A stretch of 8,194 nt of DNA from Flavobacteriales bacterium UBA5081 (GTDB lineage: Bacteria > Bacteroidota > Bacteroidia > Flavobacteriales_E > Vicingaceae), in assembly GCA_002415785.1 (NCBI GenBank), contig DIAJ01000028.1:1-8194 (forward strand), written 5' to 3'. The first letter of the stretch is position 1; every line of letters begins with the position of its first letter. Under the pieces are notes generated by a model. That model did not search any database and was not told where the DNA came from. It saw nothing but the letters and a program-made list of their open reading frames with translations. A program made the translations under genes and the position numbers. Of this stretch, positions 7,309-8,194 are shown piece by piece.

Positions 7309-7758
7309 TTATCCTAAAATTGGAGGAGCCCTTAAAGGGCAGTTGAGCAGTTGGTGTTCCTGCTTATAGTCTTGTTGATATTTAAAATATTCCTTTTTCT
7401 GAGTAAGTTTAGGAATTTTAGGTACTTGTTGATTCGTAGAGAGAGTAATAACAGGTAAATCTTTTCCAAATAATACCTTATTAAGACTCAGTAGAATTTC
7501 AGAATCTTCTTCAACTTCTGTATCATGAGCATGACTTTCTAACAGAAGTGTCAAAAAGAAATTTTCTTCATCTTCTGATTGTTCTTCACTTTCGTGATGA
7601 TGATGATGGGTATCATGAGAATGATGCTCAATTTCTTCGAATGCTAATTCTTCTGAAGTATCATGGGAATGATGAAAATGGGGCAAAGTATTGTGAATCG
7701 TAATTATTGAAAAAACGATTAATAAAAAGCTGCTTTTTATTTGAATATACTTTTGCAT
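7309..7758 (-). CDS. His-rich exported protein of unknown family, first gene of efflux operon
   Basis: A 149-residue protein with a short basic N-terminus and a hydrophobic segment (about 9-22), so a signal peptide or N-terminal anchor. It is followed by PHFHHSHD (26-33), HHSHDTHHHHH (45-55) and SHAH (75-78) in a strongly acidic background; 16 His in all. The C-terminal half is Lys/Gln-rich and ends CPLRAPPILG with Cys140. A similar terminal RAPP/RGPP tail occurs, as I recall, in small exported proteins next to copper genes (DUF2946/CopL-like); this resemblance is low confidence. Its place as first gene suggests a periplasmic metal buffer or sensor for the pump. The in-frame TTG four codons upstream is less likely than the ATG at 7756-7758, because it overlaps the proposed promoter. 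Confidence 0.75.
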   Translation of the reverse strand: MQKYIQIKSSFLLIVFSIITIHNTLPHFHHSHDTSEELAFEEIEHHSHDTHHHHHESEEQSEDEENFFLTLLLESHAHDTEVEEDSEILLSLNKVLFGKDLPVITLSTNQQVPKIPKLTQKKEYFKYQQDYKQEHQLLNCPLRAPPILG

Positions 7759-7767
7759 TTGAATTTT

Positions 7768-7802
7768 CAAAGATAATTAAATTTAACAACCTAATTGCAA
7801 TT
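7768..7802 (-). promoter_or_regulatory. putative Bacteroidota promoter and palindromes for the efflux operon
   Basis: On the minus strand 7768-7775 reads TATCTTTG, a perfect fit to the Bacteroidota -7 element TAnnTTTG. A TTG lies 22 bp further upstream, slightly long for the -33 element. Two perfect 10-bp palindromes overlap the spacer and the -33 region: TTAAATTTAA at 7777-7786 and AATTGCAATT at 7793-7802. They could be an operator, but AT-rich palindromes arise easily by chance. The predicted leader before the ATG is only a few bases. Confidence 0.4.
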
Positions 7803-8009
7803 GAATAATTATAGTATTCCCTCCCCCACTTCACACACTTTCGTTTCCGCTGCGCTACACCAAAAAAGTGTTCCGTCCTACCCAAAAGAAAGAAAGAAAG
7901 AAAAACCTTCCCTCCTTTTTTAAAAAGAAATTAAATCAGCTTCCCGAATAAAATTTTGTCACGAATTTTGGAAATTGAGTGAGGAAATTCCCGCCAAAAT
8001 TTAATGCTG
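7803..8009. other. gene-free stretch right of the efflux operon
   Basis: No gene is supported here. The stretch contains a tetranucleotide run (AAAG)4 at 7885-7900 and an inverted repeat AATTTTGG/CCAAAATT (7964-7971 and 7994-8001). Text such as CGTTTCCGCTGCGCTACACC resembles widely scattered Bacteroidota intergenic sequence as I recall it. A 74-codon minus-strand open frame reaching 7885 overlaps the His-rich gene in another frame and is not believable. Confidence 0.5.
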
Positions 8010-8029
8010 CGTTATTTAACATAACGCAG
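8007..8029. repeat. 9-bp-stem palindrome containing right copy of the 15-mer
   Basis: CTGCGTTAT/ATAACGCAG (8007-8015 and 8021-8029) is a perfect 9-bp stem around TTAAC. It contains 8010-8024, identical to 1024-1038, and on the minus strand TTATGTTAAAT (8014-8024), the dif XerD-arm sequence. The 7-mer ATTTAAC/GTTAAAT also satisfies the integron core patterns RYYYAAC/GTTRRRY, so both readings stay open. Confidence 0.55.
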
Positions 8030-8053
8030 TACATTATAGGACAAAAGCAGTAA
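8020..8053 (-). repeat. right inverted-repeat end, copy C of the dif-like site
   Basis: Read on the minus strand this matches 162-190 with small gaps, including the exact 14-mer TTTTGTCCTATAAT (8033-8046). The ATAA and TTATGT half-sites are 9 bp apart, unlike the 6 bp of a true dif. Together with copy B it brackets everything from the nuclease gene to the efflux operon. Confidence 0.55.
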
Positions 8054-8191
8054 TTTCCGTAATACGAGCCTTAGCGAGTATTTACACATAATAGCAGTTC
8101 TTGGACAGTACTCTGTACAATAACGATAGCTATTATGTTAAGGAAATTACTGCATGTATTCTAAAGGGATTTATAATTCTATGCTTTTGTC
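8040..8191. repeat. large nested palindrome with side hairpins
   Basis: Three stems nest around one centre: GACAAAAGCA/TGCTTTTGTC (8040-8049 and 8182-8191), GCAGTAATTTCC/GGAAATTACTGC (8047-8058 and 8142-8153), and ACATAATAGC/GCTATTATGT (8086-8095 and 8129-8138). The left arm bulges out a 27-base segment (8059-8085) that can itself fold (GTAATAC/GTATTTAC). The right arm bulges about 28 bases (8154-8181) with a short TAAA/TTTA stem. TTATGTTAAGG at 8133-8143 is another dif-arm-like half-site, with an ATAA 9 bp before it. No open frame fits. It may be a folded recombination site, a structured RNA or the end of an unseen mobile element. Confidence 0.65.
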
Positions 8192-8194
8192 AAC

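Noticed and set aside
7661..7885. 74-codon minus-strand open frame upstream of and overlapping the His-rich gene
   Set aside because: It is in a different frame from the supported His-rich gene, runs through the promoter region, and has no recognisable features.
7885..7900. (AAAG)4 run as a phase-variation tract
   Set aside because: Only four units, over 100 bp upstream of the first operon gene and not inside a reading frame; too little to support slipped-strand control.
1..8194. CRISPR array or insertion sequence with transposase
   Set aside because: Repeats are few and irregularly spaced without uniform spacers, and no transposase or recombinase coding sequence is present.

Overview
The window most likely comes from a Bacteroidota (Bacteroidetes) genome. 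It is AT-rich, lacks clear Shine-Dalgarno sequences, has a TAnnTTTG-type promoter element before its main operon, carries lipoproteins in place of classic periplasmic subunits, and encodes efflux proteins that read like those of this phylum. No rRNA, tRNA, CRISPR array, transposase or recombinase gene is visible.

The core (about 1163-7758, all on the minus strand) is a five-gene heavy-metal efflux operon. In transcription order it holds a 149-residue His-rich exported protein of unknown family, a TolC-type outer-membrane factor, an 84-residue His-rich lipoprotein, a lipoprotein CzcB/CusB-type adaptor with His-rich ends, and a 1026-residue CzcA/CusA-type RND pump. The gaps between the last four genes are only 11-17 bp. 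The last three large proteins should form a tripartite pump that moves metal from the periplasm or inner membrane across the outer membrane; the His-rich proteins look like metal collectors. The order is the same as E. coli cusC-cusF-cusB-cusA, but the protein in the CusF slot is unlike CusF, and the pump lacks the CusA methionine triad as I recall it. A divalent metal is therefore more likely than Cu(I)/Ag(I), without proof.

Left of the operon lie a 615-bp gene-free stretch (542-1162) and a small GIY-YIG nuclease gene (287-541, minus strand).

Both edges of the window hold repeats that the genes do not explain. Related copies of a CTATAAT...TTATGT site occur at 1-23 and 162-196 (direct) and at 8020-8053 (inverted). 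A 15-bp direct repeat containing a perfect match to the E. coli dif XerD arm (TTATGTTAAAT) brackets the operon at 1024-1038 and 8010-8024. A large nested palindrome fills 8040-8191. These features suggest that the efflux operon and the nuclease gene sit in a module bounded by Xer/dif-like or integron-like recombination sites. This is the most interesting part of the window and remains an inference.
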